Assembly: GCA_008123405.1 (NCBI GenBank)
Contig: VSSA01000001.1
Location: 124,001 to 188,000 of the forward strand
DNA length: 64,000 bases
Source: Nocardioides sp. BGMRC 2183
GTDB lineage: Bacteria; Actinomycetota; Actinomycetes; Propionibacteriales; Nocardioidaceae
Direction: 5' to 3'
Shown here one piece after another: positions 51,535-64,000 of this stretch; within the stretch, counting starts at the first letter, position 1, and each line of letters starts with the position of its first letter. A program made the translations under genes and the position numbers. A model generated the notes under the pieces. The model saw only the letters and a program-made list of their open reading frames with translations, ran no database searches and was not told the origin of the DNA.

Positions 51535-52239
51535 TTACACCGGCGGAGGAGAATTCTCCGGCGCTTCTCGATCTGCGCGCTCGGGGGAAGGCGACCGCTC
51601 CGAGCCTCCGGACTTCGACTTGCCGTTCTGGGACTTGCCCTTCGCGCCGTCATCGACGCCTCCAGGGCCATGGCCCTTGCCCTTCCCCGTGCCGGTGCCG
51701 GGGGTCGTCTCCGACCTGGGCGTCTGCGACGAGTCTGGCTTGCCGGGCTCGGTGGGCTTGCCGTTGCCCTGCGATCCCTGGTCGTCTCCGAGCTGTCCCG
51801 GCGCTCGGTCCTGGGGACCGTTGGAACGGTGGCCGTTCGCCGTGGCGTCGGGACGGGAAGAGTCGGGGCTGGAAGAATCGGGGCTGGGCGAACCGTCGCT
51901 GGGGGAGTCGGAGGCGAGATCACCGGTCCGGGACGGCGAGGGGGTCGCTCGTTCACTCGGTTCGAGTGGCGAGTGCCGGGAGGGTCCCTCCGATGGTTGC
52001 CACGGAGCCGACACGACTCCGGTCGCGTACGACGCCCCCACACCTGCGGCCAACGCTCCGCCGGCGATCAGCACGGGCAGTCCGCGCCGCCACCGTGCCC
52101 GGGGCGTCGGGGCGGCCGGCGCCGCGCCGGCGATCACGGCGAGACGCTCGGCGGTGTGCGCGGGCGGCGCCTCACCGGTCACGTCAGCGGCCAGCGCACG
52201 ACTGACGTCGGCTCTGCTGGGCCTGCGCGAACGGGTCAT
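51535..52239 (-). CDS. Single-pass membrane protein with disordered Ser/Pro/Gly tail
   Basis: Protein of 234 aa: a cytosolic N-terminus (1-45: SRADVSRALAADVTGEAPPAHTAERLAVIAG), one membrane segment (GLPVLIAGGALAAGVGASYATGVV) and about 155 low-complexity extracellular residues. Divergent from the sigma-factor gene, with about 140 bp between the starts. The layout matches an anti-sigma factor, but it lacks a zinc-binding HxxxCxxC motif, so the role is only proposed from position. Confidence 0.72.
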   Translation of the reverse strand: MTRSRRPSRADVSRALAADVTGEAPPAHTAERLAVIAGAAPAAPTPRARWRRGLPVLIAGGALAAGVGASYATGVVSAPWQPSEGPSRHSPLEPSERATPSPSRTGDLASDSPSDGSPSPDSSSPDSSRPDATANGHRSNGPQDRAPGQLGDDQGSQGNGKPTEPGKPDSSQTPRSETTPGTGTGKGKGHGPGGVDDGAKGKSQNGKSKSGGSERSPSPERADREAPENSPPPV

Positions 52240-52377
52240 GCCCTCAACATGTCACAACCGGACCCGGGCGTTACATCGACGGCAGTGCGCCTGGCGACCG
52301 TGGCCGTTCTTGTAGATTGCCCGCCGGAAGAGGCGGGCCGCGTGGCGCGCAGAGCAGTCCGTAGGAAGGCGCGCCGG

Positions 52378-52947
52378 ATGGCGGGAGACGCGGGAGACGG
52401 GGTCGCTGAGGACCTCGTCGTGCTCGCCCGCAACGGCGACGAGACCGGCTGGTCGGAGCTCTACCGTCTGCATCACCGCCGGCTCGTGGTCTGGCTGCGA
52501 TCCGTCCCCAGCGGCGACCCTGCGGCCGCCGCGGAGGACGTCGCCGCCGAGGCGTGGTCCGTCGCCGCCCATAAGATCCGCGAGTTCAGCGGGTCCGCCG
52601 ACGACTTCGGCGGCTGGCTCCTCGGCATCGCCCGCAACATCGCCACCAACCACCGCCGACGCAGCGCGCGGCGCCAGACCTTCGCCGCCGAACGGGCCGG
52701 GGTCGGGGAACCGGACGCTCGCCCCGGTCCCGAAGGCGCTGCGGTCGGCGAGGAGTACACCCGCTGGCTGCTGGGACATCTCAGCCCGCGCGAAGCGGAG
52801 GTCGTGGCGTGCATCGACGTGGTGGGGCTCGACGTCGCCAGCGCTGCGCAAGCGCTCGGCATGTCGACCACTGCGGTGCGGGTGGCGCGCCACCGAGCGC
52901 TCGGACGGCTTCGTCGGGTCCTTCCCGACCAGGGCGATCGGCGTTGA
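52378..52947 (+). CDS. RNA polymerase sigma-70 family (ECF-like) factor
   Basis: Sigma factor of 189 aa: region 2 DLVVLARNGDETGWSELYRLHHRRLVVWL, then AAAEDVAAEAWSVAAHKIREFSGSADDFGGWLLGIARNIATNHRRR. Region 4 is HLSPREAEVVACIDVVGLDVASAAQALGMSTTAVRVARHRALGRLRRVL. The ATG at 52378 follows AGGAAGG; an upstream ATG at 52249 would add 43 residues unlike a sigma factor. The divergent membrane protein may be its regulator. Regulon unknown. Confidence 0.88.
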   Translation: MAGDAGDGVAEDLVVLARNGDETGWSELYRLHHRRLVVWLRSVPSGDPAAAAEDVAAEAWSVAAHKIREFSGSADDFGGWLLGIARNIATNHRRRSARRQTFAAERAGVGEPDARPGPEGAAVGEEYTRWLLGHLSPREAEVVACIDVVGLDVASAAQALGMSTTAVRVARHRALGRLRRVLPDQGDRR

Positions 52948-52968
52948 ATCCAGGCTAAGGGGCTGCCC

Positions 52969-53646
52969 TCACCAGCCGCGTTCGCGCCACTCTGCGAGTT
53001 GGGGCCGTTCGACGCCGAGCTGTGAGTCGCCACCGTGGCCGGGGTAGAACCAGGTGTCGTCGGCGAAGCGACCGAAGATCTTGGCTTCGACGTCGTCGAT
53101 CAGGGTGGCGAAGGCCGCGGCGTCGCCGAAGGTGTTGCCGACGCCGCCGGGGAAGAGCGAGTCCCCGGTGAAGAGGTGCCAGGTGCCGCCGTTCGGCGTG
53201 TCGTCGTACCCGAGCACGATGGAGCCGGGCGTGTGGCCGGTGATCCGTACGACGTACAGCAGTGCTGCGCCGACCTCGACCGTGTCGCCGTCCCGGACGC
53301 GACGCGCGACCGGGACGCCGGTCTGCTCGGTGATCGCGTCCGCGTCCGGCTCGCCGGCGACGACCTCGGCGCCGGTCGCCTCGACCACGGCGGCCAGCGC
53401 TCGGTGGTGGTCCCAGTGCTGGTGCGTGGTGATCACGGTGGTGAGGCCGTCGTCGCCGATCAGCCCGAGCAGCGTGGCGGGGGAGTCGGCCGCGTCGATC
53501 AGTGCCTGCGCGCCGGTCTCCCGGCAGCGCAGCAGGTAGGCATTGTTGGACATCTGCTCGTCCACGGCCACCTTGGTGATGGTCAGTGCGGAGAGCTCCC
53601 GCACCTGGGGGGCTCCACCGACGGTCACGTCTCCGCTGTAGCTCAC
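52969..53646 (-). CDS. MBL-fold hydrolase (GloB-like)
   Basis: Metallo-beta-lactamase-fold protein of 225 aa with metal ligands [11 protein letters not shown] (motif 2), [15 protein letters not shown] (His) and [17 protein letters not shown], then YPGHGGDS. Glyoxalase II/persulfide dioxygenase-like hydrolases share these, and the substrate cannot be told. It begins at 53646 and is divergent from uvrA. The fold is certain; it is smaller than glyoxalase II, suggesting a thioesterase-like member. Confidence 0.9.
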   Translation of the reverse strand: MSYSGDVTVGGAPQVRELSALTITKVAVDEQMSNNAYLLRCRETGAQALIDAADSPATLLGLIGDDGLTTVITTHQHWDHHRALAAVVEATGAEVVAGEPDADAITEQTGVPVARRVRDGDTVEVGAALLYVVRITGHTPGSIVLGYDDTPNGGTWHLFTGDSLFPGGVGNTFGDAAAFATLIDDVEAKIFGRFADDTWFYPGHGGDSQLGVERPQLAEWRERGW

Positions 53647-53806
53647 GGTCTCGATCCTGCCATCCCGCGCGGTCTCGTTCCACGCGGGTCAGGTGGGTGA
53701 CGGCGCTCTCGTGGACTCCGGGAAGAGGGTCGTCGGCAGGGTGGTTGTCGGTGGTGGGTGAGAGGGTGACGAACGGCGTGGGGGGTTGCCCGCGCGCCGT
53801 AACCTG

Positions 53807-53822
53807 GCAAACACTTGTTCGA
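53807..53822 (+). promoter_or_regulatory. Degenerate SOS (LexA) box upstream of uvrA
   Basis: GCAAACACTTGTTCGA resembles the actinobacterial LexA box TCGAAC-N4-GTTCGA: the right half is perfect and the left has two changes. It lies 46 bp upstream of the uvrA GTG. Confidence 0.6.
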
Positions 53823-53867
53823 AAACGGGCAGCAGGCTCGATCTCTGGAGAAGGACCGAGGACGGTA

Positions 53868-56819
<2,952 letters not shown>

Positions 56820-56857
56820 CAGGCGACGAGCACGGACCGGTCCGTACTCTGGTGGAC

Positions 56858-57334
56858 ATGGCAACTCTCGACCGTCGTCATACGCTCGGCGGGGCCGCGG
56901 CCGCCGGACTCGGCGCACCGTTGCTCGCGGCTTGCGGCGAGGACTCCGCGGACCCGGACGGGACGCAGACCGTCAGCGCCTCACCGGACGGTGGGAACAC
57001 CCCGGCGGAGTCAGGGCCGGCGGAGACGGACGACGCACCGCAAGGCGGCGGCGGACTCGTCGCCGCAGCCGACGTACCGGTGGGAGGCGGCATGGTCCTC
57101 GCCGACGAGGAGTTGGTGATCACCCAGCCCAGCGACGGGGAGTTCCGCGGCTTCACCGCGATCTGTACGCATCGTCAGTGCCTGGTCACCTCGGTGACGG
57201 ACGGGGAGATCGTCTGCCCCTGTCATGGCAGTCACTTCGCGGTCGCTGACGGAGCCGTGGTCGCCGGCCCGGCGCCGACGCCGCTCCCAGCGGTCGAGGT
57301 CGAGGTCGTCGACGGACAGGTGGTGCGGGCATGA
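56858..57334 (+). CDS. Rieske [2Fe-2S] lipoprotein, first of a pair
   Basis: Protein of 158 aa: short basic N-terminus, hydrophobic stretch and lipobox LLAACG (likely lipidated, possibly Tat-exported), a Thr/Ser/Asp-rich linker, and a Rieske fold with CTHRQCLV and CPCHGSHF. Both cluster ligands (Cys-His, Cys-His) and the extra disulfide cysteines are present, so redox potential should be high. Lies between uvrA and uvrC and overlaps its paralogue by ATGA. Partner protein unknown. Confidence 0.88.
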   Translation: MATLDRRHTLGGAAAAGLGAPLLAACGEDSADPDGTQTVSASPDGGNTPAESGPAETDDAPQGGGGLVAAADVPVGGGMVLADEELVITQPSDGEFRGFTAICTHRQCLVTSVTDGEIVCPCHGSHFAVADGAVVAGPAPTPLPAVEVEVVDGQVVRA

Positions 57335-57741
57335 ACGAGGTGCGCACCTCGCGCCGGATCGTCTTCCAGGGACTGGGGGCACTCGGTGCCGCGATCGCCC
57401 TGGCCGGTTGTGGCGGCGGTGGTGAGGAGTCGGAGGCGCCCGCGGTGGAGAGCGGGACCGCGCTGGCCACGACCGACGAAGTGCCGGTCGGTGGCGGGAT
57501 CGTGCTGACCGACGAGAAGGTCGTGCTCACACAGCCCACCGAGGGCGAGTTCAAGGCGTTCACTGCGGTCTGCACCCACCAGGGACTCACCGTCACGTCT
57601 GTGGACGGCGACACCATCCGCTGCAGCCACCACGGCAGTGCCTACTCGGCCAGCTCCGGAGAGGTGACCGGCGGCCCCGCCCCACAGTCCCTGGCGACCA
57701 TCGCGATCGAGGTCGACGGCGACCGGATCGTCACCGCCTGA
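57331..57741 (+). CDS. Rieske [2Fe-2S] lipoprotein, second, without disulfide cysteines
   Basis: Protein of 136 aa with lipobox ALAGCG after residues 1-22, then the Rieske fold. Ligand motifs are CTHQGLTV and CSHHGSAYS, so cluster Cys and His are kept, but the disulfide cysteines of its neighbour are replaced by Leu and His. Such Rieske centres tend to have lower potential. The ATGA overlap (57331-57334) makes the two co-translated and suggests they work as a pair. Confidence 0.87.
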   Translation: MNEVRTSRRIVFQGLGALGAAIALAGCGGGGEESEAPAVESGTALATTDEVPVGGGIVLTDEKVVLTQPTEGEFKAFTAVCTHQGLTVTSVDGDTIRCSHHGSAYSASSGEVTGGPAPQSLATIAIEVDGDRIVTA

Positions 57742-57805
57742 GCTGTTCGACCGGACCTGATCGACCGCGCCCTGATCGGTCGGTGGTCGACCGTAGGGTG
57801 AACCC

Positions 57806-59830
57806 GTGTCGTCCCCGCTGTCCTACCGGCCCGAGCCGGGCTCCATCCCCACCCAGCCGGGCGTCTACCGGTTCCGTGACCGCACCCGGCGCGTGATCTA
57901 TGTCGGCAAGGCCAAGAACCTGCGGGCCCGGCTCTCCTCCTACTTCCAAGACCTGGGCAACCTCCACCCGCGCACCGCCACCATGGTGACCACCGCGACC
58001 TCGGTGGAGTGGACCGTGGTCAAGACCGAGGTCGAGGCGCTGCAGCTGGAGTACTCCTGGATCAAGGAGTACGACCCGCGGTTCAACGTGAAATACCGCG
58101 ACGACAAGTCCTATCCCTGGCTCGCGGTCACCGTGGGCGAGGAGTTCCCCCGGGTCATGGTGGGGCGCGGCGCCAAGCGCAAGGGCACCCGCTACTTCGG
58201 CCCTTACAGCCACGCCTGGGCGATCCGGGAGACCGTGGACATCCTGCTCCGGGTCTTTCCTATGCGCTCGTGCACCAACGGCGTGTTCAAGCGTTCCGCG
58301 CAGATCGGCCGACCTTGCCTGCTCGGCTACATCGACAAGTGCTCCGCCCCCTGTGTCGGCCAGGTGTCGGCCGAGGAACACCGCGCGATCGTCGACGACT
58401 TCTGCGACTTCATGGCCGGTCGGACCAAGCAGTTCACCCGCCGCATCGAGGCGCAGATGTACGCCGCCTCCGACGCCCTGGACTTCGAGAAGGCAGCACG
58501 GCTGCGCGACGACCTCGCGGCCATGGAGAAGGCACTGGAGAAGCAGGCAGTCGTGCTCGGCGACGGCGCGGACGCCGACGTGATCGCACTCGCCGAGGAC
58601 CCGCTCGAAGTCGCCGTGCAGATCTTCCACGTGCGCGGCGGCCGGATCCGCGGCCAACGCGGCTGGGTCGCCGACCGCACCGACGACAGTGGACCGGCCG
58701 AGCTGGTGGAGGACTTCCTGCTCCAGCTCTACGCCGGCGTGGCGAGGGAGGAGGCGCGTGACGTCGTACCTCGGGAGATCCTGGTGCCTGAGATGCCGGC
58801 CGACGCGGCGACCTTCGAGGCGCTCCTCAGCGACCTGCGGGGGAGCCGCGTCGACATCCGCAAACCCCAGCGAGGCGACAAGCGGACCCTGCAGGAGACG
58901 GTAGCGCGCAACGCCGCCGAGGCGCTGGCGTTGCACAAGACCAAGCGCGCCAGCGACCTGACCACCCGCAACCGTGCACTCGCGGAGATCGCGGAGGCAC
59001 TGGAGCTGGAGGAGGCGCCGCTGCGGATCGAGTGCTACGACGTCTCCCACATGCAGGGCAGCGAGATCGTCGCGTCGATGGTCGTCTTCGAGGACGGTCT
59101 CGCGCGGAAGGGGGAGTATCGCCGGTTCGTGATCCGGGACCAGGACGGCTCCGACGACGTGGCCGCGATGCACGAGGTGATCACCCGGCGGTTCCGCAGG
59201 CTCCTCGACGAGCAGGCCCGCAGCGAGTTGCGCCCGGGGGATCCGAGCGACGCCGACAGCGGGCCGATGCTGGTGGACCCCGACACCGGCCGGCCACGGA
59301 AGTTCGCCTACGCGCCCGGTCTCGTCGTGGTCGACGGCGGTGCGCCGCAGGTCGCCGCCGCGCAGCGGGCGATGGACGAGCTCGGCATCGACGACATTCC
59401 GATCTGCGGTCTGGCCAAGCGGCTGGAGGAGGTCTGGCTGCCCGCCGAGGAGGACCCGGTGATCCTGCCTCGGACCTCCGAGGGTCTCTATCTGCTGCAA
59501 CGGGTCCGTGACGAGGCGCACCGGTTCGCGATCTCGCACCACCGCTCCCGCCGGTCGCGGTCGATGGTGGAGAGCCTGCTCGACGACGTACCAGGTCTGG
59601 GCGAGGTGCGTCGCAAGACCCTGATCCGGCATTTCGGCTCGCTGCGCAAGTTGCGCGCCGCGACCGTCGAGGAGATCGCCGAGGTGCCCGGGATCGGTCC
59701 GCGGACCGCGGCAGCGATCAAGGGTGCCGTCGGCGAGGGATCGCCCCCACGCCACACTGAGGACGCAACATCGGACGGAGACGGCGACCGGCCGGCGGGC
59801 GGGTCGACCGGGGAGCGAGGGGCCCAATGA
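57806..59830 (+). CDS. uvrC: Excinuclease ABC subunit C
   Basis: Nuclease of 674 aa that makes both repair incisions. GIY-YIG domain ([32 protein letters not shown]), UVR helix ([35 protein letters not shown]) that contacts UvrB, an RNase H-type second nuclease beginning [23 protein letters not shown], and C-terminal HhH repeats ([22 protein letters not shown]). GTG at 57806. Its stop overlaps rapZ by ATGA. Ends in a short Asp/Gly-rich tail. Confidence 0.97.
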   Translation: MSSPLSYRPEPGSIPTQPGVYRFRDRTRRVIYVGKAKNLRARLSSYFQDLGNLHPRTATMVTTATSVEWTVVKTEVEALQLEYSWIKEYDPRFNVKYRDDKSYPWLAVTVGEEFPRVMVGRGAKRKGTRYFGPYSHAWAIRETVDILLRVFPMRSCTNGVFKRSAQIGRPCLLGYIDKCSAPCVGQVSAEEHRAIVDDFCDFMAGRTKQFTRRIEAQMYAASDALDFEKAARLRDDLAAMEKALEKQAVVLGDGADADVIALAEDPLEVAVQIFHVRGGRIRGQRGWVADRTDDSGPAELVEDFLLQLYAGVAREEARDVVPREILVPEMPADAATFEALLSDLRGSRVDIRKPQRGDKRTLQETVARNAAEALALHKTKRASDLTTRNRALAEIAEALELEEAPLRIECYDVSHMQGSEIVASMVVFEDGLARKGEYRRFVIRDQDGSDDVAAMHEVITRRFRRLLDEQARSELRPGDPSDADSGPMLVDPDTGRPRKFAYAPGLVVVDGGAPQVAAAQRAMDELGIDDIPICGLAKRLEEVWLPAEEDPVILPRTSEGLYLLQRVRDEAHRFAISHHRSRRSRSMVESLLDDVPGLGEVRRKTLIRHFGSLRKLRAATVEEIAEVPGIGPRTAAAIKGAVGEGSPPRHTEDATSDGDGDRPAGGSTGERGAQ

Positions 59831-60717
59831 CTGGATCGACGGTGGCGGACGACGACATCCGTCGCGGGCAGCTGGTGGTCGTCACCGGGATGACCGGAGC
59901 CGGTCGCAGCACCGCGGCCAAGGAGCTCGAGGATCTCGGCTACTACGTCGTCGACAACCTGCCGCCCAATCTGCTGCCGGAGGTGGTCCGGCTCGTCGAT
60001 GAGAACCACGGACCGCTCCAGCCGATCGCCGTCGTGGTCGACGTCCGGTCCGGCTCCTTCTTCCACGGCTTGAAGAGCACGCTGGCACACGGGTTCACCG
60101 GCCGCGACGCGTCGCTGGTCTTCCTCGACGCCACCGACGAGGTCCTGGTCCGCCGCCAGGAGGCGGTACGTCGCCCCCACCCGCTCCAGGAGGGTGGGCG
60201 ACTGCTCGACGGCCTGCAACGCGAGCGGGTGGTGATGGCCGACCTGCGGGCCGACGCCGATCTGGTGATCGACACCTCGAATCTCAACGTGCATCAGCTC
60301 ACCGACCGGATCGCCGAGGGCTTCGGCTCCGCAGAAGCCACCCGGCTTCGGGTGATGGTGATCAGCTTCGGCTTCAAGTACGGGATCCCGGTGGACGCGG
60401 ACTACGTGGCGGACATGCGCTTCCTGCCGAACCCGCACTGGGTGCCAGACCTGCGCAGCCACACCGGCAAGGACCAGGACGTGGTCGACTACGTGTTGGC
60501 TCGGCCTGGGGCCGAGGAGTTCCTCGACGCCTACCTGCCGGTGCTCACCACGGTCGCTGCCGGTTACCTGCGCGAGGGGAAGCGGTTCATGCGCGTCGCC
60601 GTGGGCTGCACCGGGGGCAAGCACCGCAGTGTCGCGATGACCGAGGAGATCGCGCGACGCCTGGCCGACCAGGGCTACGCCGTGCGCACCGTGCACCGCG
60701 ACCTCGGGCGCGAGTGA
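59827..60717 (+). CDS. rapZ: RNase adapter protein RapZ / YvcJ-like NTPase
   Basis: P-loop protein of 296 aa: Walker [28 protein letters not shown], and the C-terminal small-molecule-binding half [36 protein letters not shown] and [18 protein letters not shown]. Family members sense glucosamine-6-phosphate in enteric bacteria; the actinobacterial role is less defined. Overlaps uvrC by ATGA and yvcK by one base, within the conserved uvrC-rapZ-yvcK-whiA block. Confidence 0.95.
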   Translation: MTGSTVADDDIRRGQLVVVTGMTGAGRSTAAKELEDLGYYVVDNLPPNLLPEVVRLVDENHGPLQPIAVVVDVRSGSFFHGLKSTLAHGFTGRDASLVFLDATDEVLVRRQEAVRRPHPLQEGGRLLDGLQRERVVMADLRADADLVIDTSNLNVHQLTDRIAEGFGSAEATRLRVMVISFGFKYGIPVDADYVADMRFLPNPHWVPDLRSHTGKDQDVVDYVLARPGAEEFLDAYLPVLTTVAAGYLREGKRFMRVAVGCTGGKHRSVAMTEEIARRLADQGYAVRTVHRDLGRE

Positions 60718-61703
60718 TGGGCGAGGGGCTGGATCGTGCGCAGGCGGTGGTCGCGCTCGGCGGCGGCCATGGACTGCACGCCAGCCTGAGCGCCCTGCGG
60801 ATGCTGGTCGACGACTTGACCGTCGACGACCTGACGGCCGTGGTCACCGTCGCCGACAACGGAGGCTCCTCGGGACGGCTGCGCGGTCAGTTCGGAGTGC
60901 TTCCGCCCGGCGATCTCCGGATGGCGCTGGCGGCGCTCTGCGGGGATGACGCGTGGGGTGACACCTGGGCCAAAGTGCTGCAGCACCGCTTCGCCGGTGA
61001 CGGTGACATGCGCGGCCACGTGGTGGGCAACCTGTTGATCGTCGGTCTCTGGGAACTCCTCGGCGATCACGTCGACGCCCTGGACTGGGTCGGCCGACTG
61101 TTGGGCGCCAAGGGCAGGGTGCTGCCGATGGCAGTCACGCCGATGGACATCGCGGCGGAGGTCAGCGGCGTCGCCGAGGACGATCCGACCGCGCGGGTGG
61201 TGGTCCGCGGCCAGGTCGAGGTCGCCACGACCGGAGGCGTGATCGAGTCGATCTCGCTGGTCCCGCCGGATCCCGAGGTGTCGCCAGCAGTGGTCGAGGC
61301 GATCACCGCTGCCGACTGGGTGGTGCTCGGTCCCGGCTCCTGGTTCACCTCGGTGCTGCCGCACCTGAAGGTTCCCGACCTGGCCCGCGCCCTGGTCGCT
61401 ACCGACGCCAAGGTGGTGGTTGTCCTCAACCTCGCCGAGCAGGTCGGTGAGACCGGCGGCTTCGGGCCTAGCGACCACCTCGCCGTGCTGGCCCAGCACG
61501 CCCCGGACCTGGCGATCCACACGGTCCTGGCCGACCGGAGCGCGATGGCGGGCTCGGCGTCGCATCACGCCGACCTGGAGGACGTCGTACGGGCTCTCGG
61601 TGCACGGCTGGTCGTGGACGACGTGGCGGTCGACGACGGCACACCTCGCCACGACCCGGTCCGGCTGGCAGCCGCCTACGCCCGGATCCTGGGCTCGGAC
61701 TGA
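60717..61703 (+). CDS. yvcK: YvcK/CofD-like gluconeogenesis factor
   Basis: Rossmann-type protein of 328 aa with VVALGGGHGLHASLSALR, TVADNGGSSGRLRGQFGVLPPGDLRMALAAL and DWVVLGPGSWFTSVLPHLKVPDLARALVATDAKVVVVLNLAEQ. In Bacillus and Mycobacterium it binds UDP-sugars and supports growth on gluconeogenic carbon. ATG at 60717 overlaps the rapZ stop; a GTG at 60714 is equally close. Next is whiA, as usual. Confidence 0.93.
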   Translation: MGEGLDRAQAVVALGGGHGLHASLSALRMLVDDLTVDDLTAVVTVADNGGSSGRLRGQFGVLPPGDLRMALAALCGDDAWGDTWAKVLQHRFAGDGDMRGHVVGNLLIVGLWELLGDHVDALDWVGRLLGAKGRVLPMAVTPMDIAAEVSGVAEDDPTARVVVRGQVEVATTGGVIESISLVPPDPEVSPAVVEAITAADWVVLGPGSWFTSVLPHLKVPDLARALVATDAKVVVVLNLAEQVGETGGFGPSDHLAVLAQHAPDLAIHTVLADRSAMAGSASHHADLEDVVRALGARLVVDDVAVDDGTPRHDPVRLAAAYARILGSD

Positions 61704-61799
61704 GCCGTCCGGCCACCCGTGGTGATCCCCGTCATCATGGGCGGGGGTCCTCGCGCATCCGGCGCCGGGGTCGTTGACTCCCGTGGCAGGATCGGACCC

Positions 61800-62786
61800 A
61801 TGGCGATGACGGCGCAGGTGAAGGCGGAGCTCGCAGCGATCGGCGTCACCAAAGCGTGTTGCCGCAAGTCCGAGGTCGCCTCCACCCTGCGTTTCGCCGG
61901 CGGCCTGCACATCGTCGGCGGCCGGATCGTGGTCGAGGCCGAGTTGGACACCGGTGCCGCCGCCCGGCGTCTGCGCAAGGACATCGCCGAGATCTACGGT
62001 CAGAGCTCCGACGTGGTGATGGTGCAGGGCAACGGCATCCGTAAGGGGAGCCGTTACATCGTCCGGGTGGTGAAGGACGGAGAGGCGCTGGCGCGCCAGA
62101 CCGGTCTGCTGGATCAGCGCGGTCGTCCGGTGCGTGGTCTGCCGCCGGCGGTGGTCTCCGGCGGCGCCTGCGACGCGGTCGCCGCGTGGCGGGGTGCGTT
62201 CCTCGCCCACGGCTCGCTGACCGAGCCCGGACGCTCCTCGGCGATGGAGATCACCTGCCCGGGCTCGGAGGCGGCCCTCGCTTTGGTGGGTGTCGCCCGC
62301 CGGCTCGGGATCCAGGCGAAGGCCCGTGAGGTGCGCGGCGTCGACCGCGTGGTGATCCGGGACGGGGACGCGATCGGTCAGCTGCTGACCCGGCTGGGTG
62401 CGCACGAGACCCTGATGGCCTGGGAGGAGCGCCGGATGCGGCGGGAGGTGCGGGCGACCGCCAACCGCCTCGCCAACTTCGATGACGCGAACCTGCGCCG
62501 CTCGGCCCGAGCGGCGGTGACTGCCGGCGCTCGTGTCGAGCGCGCCATGGAGATCCTCGGCGACGAGGTCCCCGACCACCTGAAGATGGCGGGTTCCCTG
62601 CGGCTGGAGCACAAGCAGGCGTCGTTGGAGGAGCTCGGCCAGCTCCACGAACCGGTGCTCACCAAGGACGCCATCGCCGGTCGGATCCGTCGCCTGCTGG
62701 CCATGGCGGACAAGCGTGCCGAGGAGCTCGGGATCCCGGACACCGAGTCCTCCCTGACGCCGGAGATGCTCGCCGGCGACGCCTGA
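61800..62786 (+). CDS. whiA: Sporulation/cell-division regulator WhiA
   Basis: DNA-binding protein of 328 aa with a LAGLIDADG-like N-terminal domain ([27 protein letters not shown], then [25 protein letters not shown]) and a C-terminal HTH ([36 protein letters not shown]). Conserved in Gram-positive bacteria; in Streptomyces it works with WhiB at division genes, and elsewhere it affects chromosome segregation. ATG at 61800; a frame from 61719 adds a tail not seen in the family. Confidence 0.95.
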   Translation: MAMTAQVKAELAAIGVTKACCRKSEVASTLRFAGGLHIVGGRIVVEAELDTGAAARRLRKDIAEIYGQSSDVVMVQGNGIRKGSRYIVRVVKDGEALARQTGLLDQRGRPVRGLPPAVVSGGACDAVAAWRGAFLAHGSLTEPGRSSAMEITCPGSEAALALVGVARRLGIQAKAREVRGVDRVVIRDGDAIGQLLTRLGAHETLMAWEERRMRREVRATANRLANFDDANLRRSARAAVTAGARVERAMEILGDEVPDHLKMAGSLRLEHKQASLEELGQLHEPVLTKDAIAGRIRRLLAMADKRAEELGIPDTESSLTPEMLAGDA

Positions 62787-62852
62787 GCGGCCGACCCGCC
62801 GGGGGTTGCCCGGGCCATCTCTTACCCGATGTTCGTGCAGGTCATGAGTTTT

Positions 62853-63954
<1,102 letters not shown>

Positions 63955-63975
63955 GAGGCTGCGACCCGTGACGGG

Positions 63976-64000
63976 ACCGGACGCCGATGCGGTGTCCGGT
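63976..64000. terminator. Hairpin after gap, at window edge
   Basis: ACCGGACGCCG and CGGTGTCCGGT pair with one wobble around ATG (63976-64000). It may be a terminator or the start of a gap-pgk intergenic structure; the window ends here. Confidence 0.55.

Noticed and set aside
57731-59827. Leftward 698-aa frame opposite uvrC
   Set aside because: Antisense shadow of uvrC with no recognisable domain.

Overview
The window is high-GC actinobacterial chromosome, most like Nocardioides or a relative (Nocardioidaceae). The evidence is the uvrA / uvrC-rapZ-yvcK-whiA-gap block, frequent GTG starts, a large KstR-type sterol catabolic cluster and an F420-type luciferase-like oxidoreductase. The genus is an inference from gene content and order; no 16S or other marker is present.

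Layout. 1-6400: chromosomal genes (3' part of glyA, YihY-family membrane protein, K+ channel, thioredoxin, an 11-residue-repeat membrane protein, class IV aminotransferase, secreted HNH nuclease) and a tRNA-Val(CAC). 6398-6716: tRNA-Gly, tRNA-Cys and tRNA-Val(GAC). 6689-16795: a compact 10.1-kb element integrated in the 3' end of tRNA-Val(GAC), bounded by 28-bp direct repeats. It carries a tyrosine integrase, an excisionase-like protein, a small replication/accessory block with three helically phased near-palindromes, and a complete phage head and packaging module (HNH, large terminase, portal, MuF-like protein, scaffold, major capsid, connector). No tail, lysis or small-terminase gene is recognisable. 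It looks like a capsid-forming phage satellite and is the most notable thing in the window. 17047-21725: an Arr-type ADP-ribosyltransferase fused to a helical domain, a broken HAD phosphatase and a NarL-type two-component system.

21870-50669: cholesterol/phytosterol catabolism. One arm is the CD-ring operon echA20-ipdA-ipdB-ipdC, divergent from two SDRs across a KstR2-like palindrome. The rest covers side-chain degradation and ring opening: fadA5, cyp125, ltp3-ltp4-DUF35, an LLM oxidoreductase, two fadD genes, echA19, fadE26/fadE27 and kshA/kshB. At least six KstR-type boxes (TAGAACNNGTTCTA-like) sit at the divergent promoters. Non-sterol genes interrupt the cluster: a DUF559 protein between palindromic repeats, an OmpR-type two-component system with a PepSY protein, a methionine aminopeptidase and a cytochrome b561-like protein.

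50670-64000: a PIN-domain remnant, a secreted coiled-coil protein, a sigma factor divergent from a membrane protein, an MBL hydrolase, uvrA, two tandem Rieske lipoproteins, uvrC-rapZ-yvcK-whiA and gap. The window ends in what looks like the terminator after gap.
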